Below, in pieces: positions 52,970 to 61,379 of a stretch of 64,000 nucleotides of DNA. The stretch covers positions 310,001 to 374,000 of the forward strand of contig NZ_OESS01000001.1 of the NCBI RefSeq assembly GCF_900240285.1. Reading direction: 5' to 3'. The notes beneath the pieces are model-generated. The model made no database searches and was not told the origin of the DNA. It saw nothing but the letters and a program-made list of their open reading frames with translations. The position numbers and the translations under genes were made by a program. This DNA comes from Halobacillus sp. Marseille-P3879 (GTDB taxonomy: Bacteria > Bacillota > Bacilli > Bacillales > Halobacillaceae). Every line of letters begins with the position of its first letter. Within the stretch, counting starts at the first letter, position 1.

Positions 52970-54655
52970 ATGGGAATACCTGTAAAGGATGTTTTGCAAA
53001 TCCCTGTACTTGAACCAGCACGAGTGCTTACTGGGGAAGCATTTGTGAGCAGCAGGGAGATTGAGTGGATTTCCGTAATTGAAACACCTGTAGAAAATTT
53101 CGTCAGGAAGAATGAATTTGTATTAAGTACAGGTATTGGCTGTAGTGAAGACCCCGTAGCGTTAGAGAATTACGTGCAGGACGTCATAGACTCCGGTGCC
53201 TCGGTTCTCGCATTCGCGACTGGCCGGCATATTTATAAAATTCCCGACCGGATCCTGAAGAAAGCCGCAAACCATGATTTTGTACTGATGGAAATCCCGT
53301 GGGAAGTCAGATTTGGTGATGTGCTGCATGATGTTCTTCAGGAAATAAGCCGGCAAAAACACGTAGAACAGCAGCGAACTGAAGAAATCAGGCAGGAATT
53401 AATTAACTGTGTCTTAAATGGGAAAGGCCTCCAGGAAATTATGAAAATTGTTTATGAGAATACTGTCATTCCCGTAGCCATTAGTGATCATAACAAGCTC
53501 GTCCGTGCCAATTACTATTTTGATCAGCGTATGATCCAAGTCTTAAACGGAGAAGTACAAGGAGACTACCAGCTTATTCTGTCTCAAGAAACTCCTTTTA
53601 AAGACCACCCTTTATATCACTATATTGAGAAGTATCTGATTGGAGAGGATGATTGTTACCAATTAACGATATTATCGAATTATAAGAAACAAGGGTATTT
53701 ACTATTTAAACCAGCTTCTGATACAGAACTCACCTGGTCGAACTTGAACATTTTAGAACACGCTCTCACAGCTTGTGCCCTATATTTTGTTAAAGAGAAT
53801 GCCATTGAAATGACAGAAATAAGGTTGAAAGATAACTTTCTCCTCGATTTGGCCAAGACAGATATGGAAATGGATAAACAACTTCAGTCGAAGGCCCATT
53901 TGCTCGGATATGATCTTACTAAACCGTATATTTGTCTTGTTGGAGAAATTCGCTTTAAGAAAAAAGTCGATGATCTTATCGGAACCCCGGACCAGGCTGT
54001 CATGTCTTCCTCCATGCATAGTCGAAATTACTATATTCAGAAAGAAGTAGCCCATGCCGGTGATGTATTAAAAAGGAGAACGATGGCAACTTTTGAAGAT
54101 GGCGAAGTAATTGTTTTCCTTGAAGCTGATAATCGACCTTATATGGAAACAGCGAACCAATTCCTGGATTTAGTAGAACGACGCCTGAATGAATTGCTGG
54201 CCGGGATTAATATTTCCTGGGGAATATCAATGCATAAAGATGGGGTTTATACGTTTCATAAAAGCTACAACGAAGCGGTTACAGCCTTCAATATAGGGAG
54301 GCAGCAGCATGAAGCCGGAGAGCGTACTTTTTTTAGTGATACGCGGATGAACCGTTTATTAATGGCCCTTTCACACGAGAAAGAAATTGAACAGATTGTA
54401 CGAAGTACGTTACAAAAGCTGATTGAGTATGACCAAAAACGACAAACCGACTTAATTCACACATTTATTGTCTACAACAAATACAATAGTAATGTAAGCC
54501 AGACAGCCCGGGCTTTAAATTTACACCGTCAATCCTTACTCCACAGATTGCGTAATATTGAGCAGCTGACAGGCCTTTCACTATTGAATGCGGATGATAT
54601 GTTTTTAATGGAATTGAGTGTACGTCTCTGGATGTTAAAGAAAGTAGACGAATAA
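52970..54655 (+). CDS. PucR-family transcriptional regulator, probably of ectoine catabolism
   Basis: 561 residues from the ATG at 52970 with GGGGTGGG upstream. N-terminal PucR sensory domain (about 3-125, beginning VKDVLQIPVLEPARVLTGE), a middle GGDEF-like CdaR region (about 285-430), and a C-terminal helix-turn-helix of the PucR type, NVSQTARALNLHRQSLLHRL, near 505-525. PucR proteins activate purine or ectoine/hydroxyectoine breakdown in response to a pathway intermediate. The adjacent eutB-like gene, 29 bases upstream, points to ectoine; purine genes are absent. Confidence 0.8.
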   Translation: MGIPVKDVLQIPVLEPARVLTGEAFVSSREIEWISVIETPVENFVRKNEFVLSTGIGCSEDPVALENYVQDVIDSGASVLAFATGRHIYKIPDRILKKAANHDFVLMEIPWEVRFGDVLHDVLQEISRQKHVEQQRTEEIRQELINCVLNGKGLQEIMKIVYENTVIPVAISDHNKLVRANYYFDQRMIQVLNGEVQGDYQLILSQETPFKDHPLYHYIEKYLIGEDDCYQLTILSNYKKQGYLLFKPASDTELTWSNLNILEHALTACALYFVKENAIEMTEIRLKDNFLLDLAKTDMEMDKQLQSKAHLLGYDLTKPYICLVGEIRFKKKVDDLIGTPDQAVMSSSMHSRNYYIQKEVAHAGDVLKRRTMATFEDGEVIVFLEADNRPYMETANQFLDLVERRLNELLAGINISWGISMHKDGVYTFHKSYNEAVTAFNIGRQQHEAGERTFFSDTRMNRLLMALSHEKEIEQIVRSTLQKLIEYDQKRQTDLIHTFIVYNKYNSNVSQTARALNLHRQSLLHRLRNIEQLTGLSLLNADDMFLMELSVRLWMLKKVDE

Positions 54656-54657
54656 AG

Positions 54658-54688
54658 AAGGAGAGCTCGACTCAAAGGAGCTCTCCTT
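54658..54688. terminator. bidirectional terminator between the pucR-type gene and the lipoprotein gene
   Basis: AAGGAGAGCTC (54658-54668) and GAGCTCTCCTT (54678-54688), a perfect 11-bp stem between two stop codons. Confidence 0.75.
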
Positions 54689-54690
54689 AA

Positions 54691-55218
54691 CTATTGTTCT
54701 TCAAATTTTTCATCGGGTACAATGACCTTTTCAGATCCGCTTTCTGTTACTGTAGATCTCAGCTTTACGACCCACTGATTCTCATTTTCATCAAAGTTTA
54801 AAGATTCGATTGCCAGTGCATTGCCCCGCTCTACTTCACTTAAAGCACTTGCTAGTGCCTGAGCCTCTGTTAAATCCGCTCCTTCAGGCCGTTCTGGATC
54901 TAACACAGTGACTTCCCCTGCTTCACCCTGCATGGGGGTGGATTCAGCCACCGGACCGTCAATCGTAACTTCAACTTTTTTTCCGAGCCACATATCTTCT
55001 TTTACGCCAGAAACCCAAATTGGTTCTCCTCCATCGGGTTCTATACGGTCAACGACTAAAATGCTCGTTTCATTCTGGTCCATTACATACCCTGAAAAGG
55101 TGGAGTTGTCTTCTTCATTATCCGGTGCCGCATTGCCGTTGGAACCTTCCTCTTCTTCTACGTTCGTTGTCCCACAGGCCGCTAATAACATTAAAAAGAG
55201 AAGCATCCATTTTTTCAT
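54691..55218 (-). CDS. DUF3221-like (YobA-like) lipoprotein
   Basis: 175 residues: signal peptide MKKWMLLFLMLLAACG with lipobox LAAC (Cys15), then a low-complexity acidic linker. An OB-like DUF3221 domain follows (FSGYVMDQNETSILVVD, then the IWVSGVKE segment). The C-terminal region resembles a small cystatin/PepSY-like strand set (NQWVVKLRSTV). Secreted and anchored to the membrane; role unknown. Very low pI, typical of halophile surface proteins. Confidence 0.75.
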   Translation of the reverse strand: MKKWMLLFLMLLAACGTTNVEEEEGSNGNAAPDNEEDNSTFSGYVMDQNETSILVVDRIEPDGGEPIWVSGVKEDMWLGKKVEVTIDGPVAESTPMQGEAGEVTVLDPERPEGADLTEAQALASALSEVERGNALAIESLNFDENENQWVVKLRSTVTESGSEKVIVPDEKFEEQ

Positions 55219-55334
55219 TCTTTATATCTCCCTCGTTAAAAAATGGTAGATTCATTTCAAATACTACACCTTCCACAATGACAAATACAAGAACCTTTGT
55301 TATGATATATCCATCCAAGCGAATATTCATAGTT

Positions 55335-55429
55335 ACTACTAGGGGGGCCCGAATGGGCTGAGAGGAAAGCGTGAACTCTTTCCGACTCTTATATACCTGA
55401 TCTGGTTAGCACCAGCGGAGGGAAGTAGT
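55335..55429 (+). ncRNA. TPP (THI-box) riboswitch
   Basis: Conserved aptamer parts are all present: P1 arms ACTACT (55335-55340) and AGTAGT (55424-55429), the GGGCTGAGAGG pyrimidine-sensor segment, ACCTGATCTGG and CACCAGCGGAGGGAAG pyrophosphate-sensor segments. The P3 arm, GAAAGCGTGAACTCTTTC, is of moderate length. Located 100 bases upstream of thiW with a terminator between, so it senses thiamine pyrophosphate and stops transcription of the salvage operon. Confidence 0.93.
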
Positions 55430-55460
55430 CAGACACGATGTCTATTACTCTACCTATACT

Positions 55461-55494
55461 AGTCAGGTCCTCTTAGAGGGCCTGACTTTTCTTA
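55461..55494 (+). terminator. riboswitch-controlled terminator
   Basis: AGTCAGGTCCTCT (55461-55473), loop T, AGAGGGCCTGACT (55475-55487), then TTTTCTT. Expression platform of the TPP riboswitch. Confidence 0.88.
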
Positions 55495-55531
55495 TGTCTA
55501 AGCCCTCATATTAAAAGAAGGGAGGAAACCA

Positions 55532-56032
55532 ATGAAGAATCGAACTAGACTGCTTACAACCATGGCCGTATTTGTGGCGATAGGAACACTGGGATCTCAA
55601 TTGTTGTGGTTCCCGGCAGGAGTCGCGAAAGCTTACCCTGTTCAGCACGCTGTGAATGTTTTGTCAGCCATTACTTTGGGACCTGTGCCCGCGGTAGCGA
55701 TTGCCTTTACCATCGGCTTGCTTAGAAATTTATTAGGCTTAGGAACGCTGCTTGCCTTTCCAGGCGGCATGATCGGTGCTCTATTTGCCGGATATTTATA
55801 CAAATGGACAAAAAGGAACGGTGCTGCCGCTTCGGGTGAAATGATTGGATCGGGACTGATTGGCGCTTTATTCTCTGTACCCTTTGCCAATCTGCTCATG
55901 GGGAGTAGTGCGGGAGCTTTTGCTTTTTTACCCTCATTTCTCGTCAGCAGCATAAGCGGATCCTTGCTTGGATGGCTTCTGGTATCGAGATTGTCCCACT
56001 TGAAACAAACCACCCCATTGAACTACCAATAA
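55532..56032 (+). CDS. thiW: thiamine-precursor ECF transporter S component ThiW
   Basis: 166 residues, about five membrane helices, no signal peptide beyond the first span. VFVAIGTLGSQLLWFPAGVAKAYPVQHAVN and the later FTIGLLRNLLGLGTLLAFPGGMIGALFAG match ThiW, the S component taking up the thiazole precursor with the shared EcfAAT module. First gene behind the TPP riboswitch. ATG with AAGGGAGGAAACC upstream. Confidence 0.9.
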   Translation: MKNRTRLLTTMAVFVAIGTLGSQLLWFPAGVAKAYPVQHAVNVLSAITLGPVPAVAIAFTIGLLRNLLGLGTLLAFPGGMIGALFAGYLYKWTKRNGAAASGEMIGSGLIGALFSVPFANLLMGSSAGAFAFLPSFLVSSISGSLLGWLLVSRLSHLKQTTPLNYQ

Positions 56033-56057
56033 TATAAAAATAAAGGAGGACAAACGT

Positions 56058-56747
56058 ATGAGTTTTACAGAAGAACTAAGAAGGGAAAACAATGATATAT
56101 TCAATGCAATCTTTAACCACCCGTTTGTAGATGGAATAGGTAAAGGGGACGTCCCTCATGATTCTATTGCCCACTACGTCAAAGCAGATTATGAGTATTT
56201 AAATGCCTTTATGCACATTTATGGAATCGGCATTTCTAAATCGAACGACCGAAAAGACATCAAGTACTTTAACGAACAAATCTCTTTTACGATGAACAGC
56301 GAGGCCCACCCTCACCAGAACTTCTGTGACGTCATTGGGGCAGGCTATGATGAACTACACGGCTACCCCCTTCCTCCGACGGCTGATCATTATGTGAAAC
56401 ATATGATGTACCATGCCCAGTCTGGAGGGCTCGGGGAACTTTTAGCTGTTATGCTTCCCTGCCCATGGACCTACCTTGAAATTGGCAGACATTTAATGAA
56501 AAAGTATCAGCCAACCCCTAGGGATACTTTCTACCCTTGGATCGAATTTTACGCTAATGAGGATTTTGAAACGCTCTCAGAGGCCATGCGTACTCGCTTG
56601 GACGAGTTGGCCGACCAGGCATCAGAAGCCGAGCGCAAACGAATGAAGGAGGCTTTCCGCAAGAGCTGCCAGCTTGAGCTGAAGTTTTGGGAAATGGCAT
56701 ACACTTGTGAAAGCTGGCCTCATGAGGAAGGAGTGACCACAAAATGA
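56058..56747 (+). CDS. tenA: aminopyrimidine aminohydrolase / thiaminase II TenA
   Basis: Salvages the pyrimidine moiety from degraded thiamine by deaminating aminomethyl-pyrimidine. 229 residues, all-helical. The catalytic Cys135 lies in VMLPCPWTYLEIG, the same position as in B. subtilis TenA. Conserved acidic residues are in VKADYEYLNAF and FYPWIEFYANEDF. The stop overlaps the thiD start by four bases. Confidence 0.94.
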   Translation: MSFTEELRRENNDIFNAIFNHPFVDGIGKGDVPHDSIAHYVKADYEYLNAFMHIYGIGISKSNDRKDIKYFNEQISFTMNSEAHPHQNFCDVIGAGYDELHGYPLPPTADHYVKHMMYHAQSGGLGELLAVMLPCPWTYLEIGRHLMKKYQPTPRDTFYPWIEFYANEDFETLSEAMRTRLDELADQASEAERKRMKEAFRKSCQLELKFWEMAYTCESWPHEEGVTTK

Positions 56748-57547
56748 GTAAGGTTTCTACAGCTTTAACGATTGCTGGAACGGACCCAAGTGGAGGTGCC
56801 GGCATCCAGGCAGATTTAAAAACATTCCAGGAATTAAAGAGTTATGGGATGAGTGTGGTTACGTCAGTCGTTTCTCAAAATACCACCGGGGTTAAAGATG
56901 TTCACCATCTTCCAGTTGAGTTTATTAAAAGCCAATTGGAGGCTGTGTCTTCCGATATGCCTGTGCATGCCTTTAAAACAGGAATGATTGCCAATATGGA
57001 GATGATGAAAGTCATTGCTGAGTGGATACCTGAAATATCAGCTCCCTACGTTATGGACCCAGTAATGGTAGCGACGAGTGGAGATCCCTTAATTGAAGAA
57101 GAGTCACGCAGCTATTTACGGGATCATCTTCTTCCATTAACAGCTATTGTGACTCCAAATATACCCGAAGCTGAATTTCTGCTCGATGCTCAAGTGGAAA
57201 GCATCGAAGATATGAAACAGGCAGCTGAACAAATATGCACTCGATTTGGTGCAGGGGCGGCTCTTATAAAAGGCGGACACATGGAAGGAGATGCCGTAGA
57301 CTTCTTATTTGACGGGTCTTCCATTCACGAATTCAGAAGCAGACGAATCAATACGAAAAATACACACGGGACAGGGTGTACGTATGCAGCAGCAATTACC
57401 GCTTTATTAAGCCAGGGAGTAGCGTTGGAACAAGCCGTTAGTCACGCTAAACAGTTTGTCACTAAAGCTATTCAATATTCGTTTGATCTAGGCAAAGGAA
57501 GCGGACCGACAAATCATTTTGCGGGACGTGTGAAGGAGGAAGAGTAA
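56744..57547 (+). CDS. thiD: hydroxymethylpyrimidine kinase / phosphomethylpyrimidine kinase ThiD
   Basis: Phosphorylates HMP twice to HMP-PP. 267 residues, ribokinase fold. ALTIAGTDPSGGAGIQADLK at the N-terminus, SVVSQNTTGV, MDPVMVATSG near 105, ALIKGGHMEG, and the anion hole with catalytic Asp/Cys segment TKNTHGTGCTYAAAI near 205. ATGA overlap with tenA and TAATG overlap with thiM. Confidence 0.95.
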   Translation: MSKVSTALTIAGTDPSGGAGIQADLKTFQELKSYGMSVVTSVVSQNTTGVKDVHHLPVEFIKSQLEAVSSDMPVHAFKTGMIANMEMMKVIAEWIPEISAPYVMDPVMVATSGDPLIEEESRSYLRDHLLPLTAIVTPNIPEAEFLLDAQVESIEDMKQAAEQICTRFGAGAALIKGGHMEGDAVDFLFDGSSIHEFRSRRINTKNTHGTGCTYAAAITALLSQGVALEQAVSHAKQFVTKAIQYSFDLGKGSGPTNHFAGRVKEEE

Positions 57548-58317
57548 TGACAGTCAAGCTCGTAAATGAAGTACGGGAAAAAAAGCCGTTGATTCACAAT
57601 TTAACAAATCAAGTTGTCATGAACTTTAGTGCGAACGGTTTGCTGGCTTTTGGAGGTTCACCGATAATGGCAATGGCAGAAGAAGATGCTGCTGATATCG
57701 CTCAATTATCAAATGGGGTACTTATTAATATCGGCACTTTAACGGAACCTCATCTGCGGGCGATGATAATTGCAGGTAAAGCGGCAAATGAAAAAGACAT
57801 ACCAGTTGTCATTGATCCTGTAGGCGTAGCGGCAACTTCATATCGAACGGAAGCATTTAACCGTATTATCAATGAGGTTCACCCGGCTGCTATTAAAGGA
57901 AATGCTGGAGAGATGGCTCACCTCGTTGGAATCAATCTTGAAACAAAAGGTGTTGATTCAGTGGGTGAAGGGGATCCTCAGATGATTGCCAAAAAGGTAG
58001 CTTCTTCGTTTAACACAATAGCAATAGTAACTGGAGCAGTTGATGTAATTAGTGATGGGGAAGAAGTTGTAACGAATGAAGCAGGCCATGAATGGCTGGC
58101 AAAAGTAACAGGATCGGGTTGTTTGTTAGGATCTATTCTGACTGCTTGTTTATCAACTTCAGGCAGCCGTTTGGATCAGGCGTATGCTGCTGTTAGATTC
58201 TACGGCCTCGCAGCTGAAAAGGCCGCTCGTCATACAAACGTAAATGGACCGGGGACGTTTGCCGTCCGCTTCATCGATGCTCTTGCGATGGATCTAACGA
58301 AGCTTGAGGAGGGCTGA
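57547..58317 (+). CDS. thiM: hydroxyethylthiazole kinase ThiM
   Basis: Phosphorylates the thiazole alcohol. 256 residues. LIHNLTNQVVMNFSANGLLA near the N-terminus, VIDPVGVAATSYR, IKGNAGEMAHL near 118, and VTGSGCLLGSILTACL with the catalytic residue near 195. One-base overlap with the thiD stop. Supplies the thiazole half to ThiE. Confidence 0.95.
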   Translation: MTVKLVNEVREKKPLIHNLTNQVVMNFSANGLLAFGGSPIMAMAEEDAADIAQLSNGVLINIGTLTEPHLRAMIIAGKAANEKDIPVVIDPVGVAATSYRTEAFNRIINEVHPAAIKGNAGEMAHLVGINLETKGVDSVGEGDPQMIAKKVASSFNTIAIVTGAVDVISDGEEVVTNEAGHEWLAKVTGSGCLLGSILTACLSTSGSRLDQAYAAVRFYGLAAEKAARHTNVNGPGTFAVRFIDALAMDLTKLEEG

Positions 58318-58319
58318 GC

Positions 58320-58937
58320 TTGGAGTTAAGCAAGCAATTAAGGAAATATTTAATTATGGGAAGTCAGAATTGCGATCGTAATCCCGAAAGGATCCTCAAG
58401 GAAGCGATCGAAGGAGGAATTACGGCCTTTCAATATCGGGAAAAGGGGCCTGGTGCTCTGGAAGGAGAAGAGAAGCTTGCTCTTGGCAGGAAGCTCCGCA
58501 GTCTTTGCCGGAAGCATAATGTGTTGTTTATTGTTAACGATGACAGCGGTTTGGTGGAGCCTCTTGATGCTGATGGCATTCATGTCGGTCAGGATGATGT
58601 CGATGTGCAGGAACTGCGTACCCTTTTTCCAAAAAAAGTGATTGGGTTGTCTATATCAAATGAGGTTGAACTGCGGCGAAGTTCAATTGAAGCCGTTGAT
58701 TACTTGGGTGCGGGCCCGGTCTTTGCCACTTCTACTAAGGTAGATGCGAAGGAAGCTGTTGGTGTGGAGTGGATTGAAAAAGTGAAGCATATCCATCCAG
58801 AAATACCGCTGGTCGGTATCGGGGGGATTACGGTGAACAATGCGCGTGAAGTAATAAAAGCCGGAGCTGATGGTGTGTCGGTCATTACTGCGGTTACAGC
58901 TGCTGTTGATGTAAAAGAGGCGGTAAGAAAATTGTAA
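58320..58937 (+). CDS. thiE: thiamine-phosphate synthase ThiE
   Basis: Couples HMP-PP with thiazole phosphate. 205 residues, TIM barrel. The TTG start at 58320 lies two bases after the thiM stop, with GAGGAGGGC overlapping the thiM end. FQYREKG near 39, LFIVNDD near 65, DGIHVGQDD near 90, GAGPVFATSTK near 133, and VGIGGIT near 166 form the substrate and phosphate sites. Last gene of the operon. With no thiC, thiG or thiS here, the operon performs salvage, not full synthesis. Confidence 0.95.
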   Translation: MELSKQLRKYLIMGSQNCDRNPERILKEAIEGGITAFQYREKGPGALEGEEKLALGRKLRSLCRKHNVLFIVNDDSGLVEPLDADGIHVGQDDVDVQELRTLFPKKVIGLSISNEVELRRSSIEAVDYLGAGPVFATSTKVDAKEAVGVEWIEKVKHIHPEIPLVGIGGITVNNAREVIKAGADGVSVITAVTAAVDVKEAVRKL

Positions 58938-58940
58938 ATG

Positions 58941-58972
58941 AAAGTCCCGCCGGATCCGGTGGGACTTTTTTA
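58941..58972 (+). terminator. terminator of the thiamine-salvage operon
   Basis: AAAGTCCCGCCGG and CCGGTGGGACTTTT (about 58941-58953 and 58956-58969) form a long stem with T-tract. It also lies at the end of the convergent CHY gene. Confidence 0.85.
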
Positions 58973-59290
58973 CATCTCAAAATAGAGGGGGAAGTGATTG
59001 CTGCACCTCTCATTGAACCTGTGAGAACAATGGGGACACTCGCTGGTATTCATGTATTGGCTGATGGGAAGTTCATTCTTACAATGACCGCACATGATTC
59101 CATATTCATCCTGCTGGTCTTTGGGCCACTTAGCAGGCGAATGATCAGTTAATTCTTGATGACAGTAGTAGCAGGCGTAATATTTATGGCAGCAATAGAA
59201 TTTGATGGCAACAACATCTACTTCACTGTGGTAATGCTCACAGCGGGATTCTGAATCCAGGTTCATTCCATTAACCTTAGGTTGGTTCAT
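58970..59290 (-). CDS. CHY zinc-finger protein
   Basis: 106 residues with the CHY-finger pattern: CEHYHSEVDVVAIKFYCC, then YYACYYCHQELTDHSPAKWP, two CxxC knuckles in MCGHCKNELPI and CPHCSHRFNERCSNHF. Predicted to bind three zinc ions. Eukaryotic relatives (Hot13, RCHY1) work in redox-linked zinc handling; the bacterial role is unknown. The start overlaps the end of the upstream membrane-protein gene by 14 bases. Confidence 0.88.
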   Translation of the reverse strand: MNQPKVNGMNLDSESRCEHYHSEVDVVAIKFYCCHKYYACYYCHQELTDHSPAKWPKDQQDEYGIMCGHCKNELPISQYMNTSECPHCSHRFNERCSNHFPLYFEM

Positions 59291-59717
59291 AGGGGGTCTC
59301 CTTCCGTCTTGCTTTCATAGCTGAAAGAAAATAAGCGATCGTAGCAGCAGCTCCACTGATAAGAAAGGAGCTTTTTGAGACATGGCCAAATTCAGCCTCT
59401 GTCATTTGCGCAGATGCAGCAACAGGGAATTCAGGTACGTAATTCATTGTTATAAGATAGCCTGAAGCCACTTCGAGGATTGCATATATTATCCCAAAAC
59501 TAACAATAAAAATCATGTATTTAGTCAGCCATTCTCCTCTATTTCCTGACCTGTTTTCTTTCCTTCTGAAAAAACCAGATATGAGAAGAATGATTCCCAG
59601 AGTTCCAATTATAAATTCGACGTAGTAAAAGTTCCCTTCGTTCAACAGACGAATGAGAAATTGTCCACCGAATAAGCCTGTTAACAGCAAACCGAAAAAA
59701 ATTGCAGCAAACTTCAT
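59277..59717 (-). CDS. four-helix membrane protein of unknown function
   Basis: 146 residues. Hydrophobic spans at about 2-25, 31-50, 66-88 and 112-132, with a basic loop RRKENRSGNRGEW between the second and third. ATG with AAGGAGGATT upstream. It overlaps and probably drives translation of the CHY-finger gene, so the two may act together. No family recognised. Confidence 0.75.
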   Translation of the reverse strand: MKFAAIFFGLLLTGLFGGQFLIRLLNEGNFYYVEFIIGTLGIILLISGFFRRKENRSGNRGEWLTKYMIFIVSFGIIYAILEVASGYLITMNYVPEFPVAASAQMTEAEFGHVSKSSFLISGAAATIAYFLSAMKARRKETPYEPT

Positions 59718-60018
59718 AATAATCCTCCTTGCACGAACTATCCTTTCTTCTCGTTAAAAACGGGTTAAACATTTTTTCATTACACTGTCTAACCATAAAT
59801 GGAATTTTATTACTTTAAGTGTAACACGTCGCTTTTATACTTACTATCAAGAAGAAGTAAAGTACCTTTAGAATAGGGTTTTATGGTAAACTGTTATTTT
59901 AGGGATGTGAAGATTATGTAGTGTTTTCGAGTTCAATCTTCTCTTTAAGAGTGAGATATGATTAAATAGGTTTCGGCGAGTTTTTATCATACCCTGAGAA
60001 AGGGGGAAAAGGGTTCAA
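59718..60018. other. AT-rich divergent promoter region, no gene seen
   Basis: Three hundred bases between the divergent membrane-protein and RodA genes. No ORF with a ribosome-binding site and no hairpin of note was found. It presumably holds promoters in both directions. Confidence 0.5.
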
Positions 60019-61176
60019 TTGAACTTTGAAGAACGTTTTGATTGGAAGCTTTGTTTCATTCTTTGTTTATTTATTACGATAAGCTGTGTCGCGTTATACA
60101 GTGCACAGCAAAGTCCTCAATATAGTGAAAATTTCATGCTGAAACAGCTTGTCTGGTTCGGAGCTGGCGGGGTCATCATTGGAATTATGCTTTATTTTGA
60201 ACCTGACTTTTACAAGAAGATAAGCTGGCCTCTTTACATCGCCGGTCTTCTGATTTTAATCGGGCTGGTCATCGCACCTTCTTCGATTGCTCCTATTGTC
60301 AAAGGACAAAAAAGCTGGTTTATTTTACCTGGTTTTGGGTCGATTCAGCCTTCTGAATTTATGAAGGTATTTACGATTCTTATATTAGCCAATGTGGTAT
60401 CGAATCACCATGAAAAGGTACGAGCAGTCACCATCAAAAGTGACTTTATTTTACTTGGGAAGATTGTCGGTTTAACAGCCCTGCCTTTAGGCCTGATTAT
60501 GCAGCAGCCTGACCTGGGGACAGCACTAGTGTTTATAGCAATTATGTCAGGGATGATACTGATCTCCGGGATTACTTGGAAGATTATTATTCCTTTATTC
60601 GGCTTAGTTGCGGGAGGCGGTGTAGGAGTGATCTGGCTGGCTCTTTCCTTTCCTCAACTGCTTGACCAATACTTAGGTGTTAAACAGTATCAATTAGGAC
60701 GGATCTATGCCTGGTTAAATCCCCAGCAATACGGGTCATCGGAGGGTTTCCAGTTAATTAGAGCGATGCGTTCTATAGGTTCCGGCCAAATGTTTGGTAA
60801 AGGGCTGGGAGAACGAGAGCTTTATTTACCGGAAGCTCACACAGATTTTATCTTCAGTATTATTGGCGAGGAGTATGGGTTTTTCGGCAGCTGTGTTGTT
60901 TTGCTGGCCTTTTTTATGTTTATTTACCGATTAACTACAATTGCGACTAGAGCTAATAATAGATTCAGTACGTACATGATGGTTGGACTCATAAGCATGG
61001 TTGCTTTTCATGTGTTTCAAAACATAGGCATGTCCATTCAGTTACTGCCGATTACGGGGATCCCGCTCCCTTATATCAGTTATGGCGGTAGTTCCCTGCT
61101 TGCATTCTTAATAGCCATCGGGCTTGCTTTTTCAGTTTCTTACCACCACCGAACATTTATGTTTGGTAAAGACTAA
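60019..61176 (+). CDS. rodA: RodA/FtsW-family peptidoglycan glycosyltransferase (SEDS)
   Basis: Polymerises lipid II; RodA acts in wall elongation, FtsW in septation. 385 residues, ten membrane spans, TTG start with AAAGGGGG some way upstream. SEDS motifs: KGQKSWFILPGFGSIQPSEF near 95, QQPDLGTALVF near 163, and GSGQMFGKGLGERELYLPEA followed by HTDFIFSIIGEEYG, with the catalytic Asp in HTDFIF. The C-terminal LPITGIPLPYISYGGSSLL is canonical. RodA is favoured by overall pattern and single-gene context, but a SpoVE/FtsW paralogue is possible. Confidence 0.85.
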   Translation: MNFEERFDWKLCFILCLFITISCVALYSAQQSPQYSENFMLKQLVWFGAGGVIIGIMLYFEPDFYKKISWPLYIAGLLILIGLVIAPSSIAPIVKGQKSWFILPGFGSIQPSEFMKVFTILILANVVSNHHEKVRAVTIKSDFILLGKIVGLTALPLGLIMQQPDLGTALVFIAIMSGMILISGITWKIIIPLFGLVAGGGVGVIWLALSFPQLLDQYLGVKQYQLGRIYAWLNPQQYGSSEGFQLIRAMRSIGSGQMFGKGLGERELYLPEAHTDFIFSIIGEEYGFFGSCVVLLAFFMFIYRLTTIATRANNRFSTYMMVGLISMVAFHVFQNIGMSIQLLPITGIPLPYISYGGSSLLAFLIAIGLAFSVSYHHRTFMFGKD

Positions 61177-61216
61177 AAAACGCGTTTCTCTTCTAATGGG
61201 GAAACGTGTTTTTTTT
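61175..61216 (+). terminator. terminator after rodA
   Basis: AAACGCGTTTC (about 61178-61188) and GAAACGTGTTT (61201-61211) with one wobble, then TTTTT. Confidence 0.75.
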
Positions 61217-61379
61217 ATTGGTCTGATCAGTATCCTCAAAGCATGATTGCCAGAGTGAATTTATGTATAAAAACAACTAATAAAATTTCATACAATTTTT
61301 ACATTACATAACAAAATAGTAATGAATACAATAAAAGTATAGTAATCCAAATATTCAGATAATAGGGGGAGGGATAGTT

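Noticed and set aside
55020-55361. 113-codon plus-strand ORF upstream of the TPP riboswitch
   Set aside because: Antisense to the lipoprotein gene and running into the aptamer; no ribosome-binding site.
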